This document shows, piece after piece, positions 6,510 through 6,710 of a stretch of DNA of 6,710 nt. Position 1 is the first letter of the stretch. Each line of letters starts with the position of its first letter. The notes below the pieces were generated by a model, which was not told where the DNA came from, did no database searches, and worked only from the letters and a program-made list of their open reading frames with translations. This DNA comes from an uncultured Porphyromonadaceae bacterium (lineage in GTDB: Bacteria; Bacteroidota; Bacteroidia; Bacteroidales; Muribaculaceae): the NCBI GenBank assembly GCA_902494595.1, contig CABUTY010000075.1, positions 1-6,710 of the forward strand, in the 5' to 3' direction. Both the position numbers and the translations under genes were made by a program.

Positions 6510-6710
6510 TCAGTCCTTGACGCCGTAGGCGAGGTCACCGGCATCGCCGAGACCGGGCACTATGTATGAGTGGGCGTTCACCTCCTCGTCGATGGCTCCG
6601 CACCATACCGTGGTACGGTCGGCGGGGAAACAGCCGCATACGTAGTCGACACTCTGCCGCGAGGCTATCACGGAGGCTATGTGTATCTTCGCCGGCATCC
6701 CCTTGTTGAG
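6510..6710 (-). CDS. upp: Uracil phosphoribosyltransferase, C-terminal 66 residues only
   Basis: Upp converts uracil and PRPP to UMP in pyrimidine salvage. Only the last 66 codons are inside the window; the 5' part lies beyond the right edge. The visible part matches the Upp C-terminus: a H-I-A-S-V-I-A-S strand-turn, a [13 protein letters not shown] segment, and the uracil-binding [11 protein letters not shown] motif near the end, finishing GVKD with a TGA stop. The frame is open to the edge with no start needed, since the gene is cut and not broken. It is the most upstream gene seen in the array, and the operon promoter is probably further right. Confidence 0.93.
   Translation of the reverse strand, partial: LNKGMPAKIHIASVIASRQSVDYVCGCFPADRTTVWCGAIDEEVNAHSYIVPGLGDAGDLAYGVKD

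Noticed and set aside
1..6710. CRISPR arrays, tRNA/rRNA genes, insertion sequences, phage or defence genes
   Set aside because: Coding density is about 97% with recognisable housekeeping genes. No direct repeat array, transposase or tRNA-like structure was found in the single 154-bp gap.

Overview
The window looks like part of a chromosome from an anaerobic gut-type Bacteroidales bacterium. The GC-rich codon use, the Bacteroidetes style of the RecF, RibH and Crp/Fnr proteins, the lack of Shine-Dalgarno sites and a TAnnTTTG-type promoter motif all fit. Muribaculaceae is my best guess at family, by impression only.

All nine genes lie on the minus strand, so transcription runs from right to left. 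The order is: upp (C-terminal end only, cut by the right edge), recF, a DUF721/DciA-like gene, a hot-dog acyl-CoA thioesterase, a SIS-domain arabinose-5-phosphate isomerase (kdsD-like), an unrecognised TPR-like helical protein, ribH, a Crp/Fnr-family regulator, and a secreted subtilisin-like (S8) protease cut by the left edge. From upp to the regulator the genes are separated by 22 nt at most. Three junctions are 4-nt start/stop overlaps (recF/DUF721, SIS/TPR, ribH/Crp), which suggests one long, translationally coupled operon. It mixes pyrimidine salvage, replication and repair, lipid or Kdo metabolism and riboflavin synthesis.

The only non-coding stretch is about 154 bp (1775-1928), between the regulator and the protease. 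It holds a perfect TAnnTTTG -7 motif whose bases are partly shared with a 7+7 inverted repeat, a plausible operator for the protease.

The most notable observation is that ribH, otherwise well conserved, has an in-frame TAG at codon 50. Reading continues in the same frame on both sides and all downstream lumazine synthase motifs are present. This is a single nonsense change, either a real recent mutation or a sequence error. No other gene has an internal TAG, and none of the eight visible stops is TAG. I see no mobile element, CRISPR array, RNA gene or novel defence system. Apart from ribH and the protease promoter, this is ordinary housekeeping sequence.
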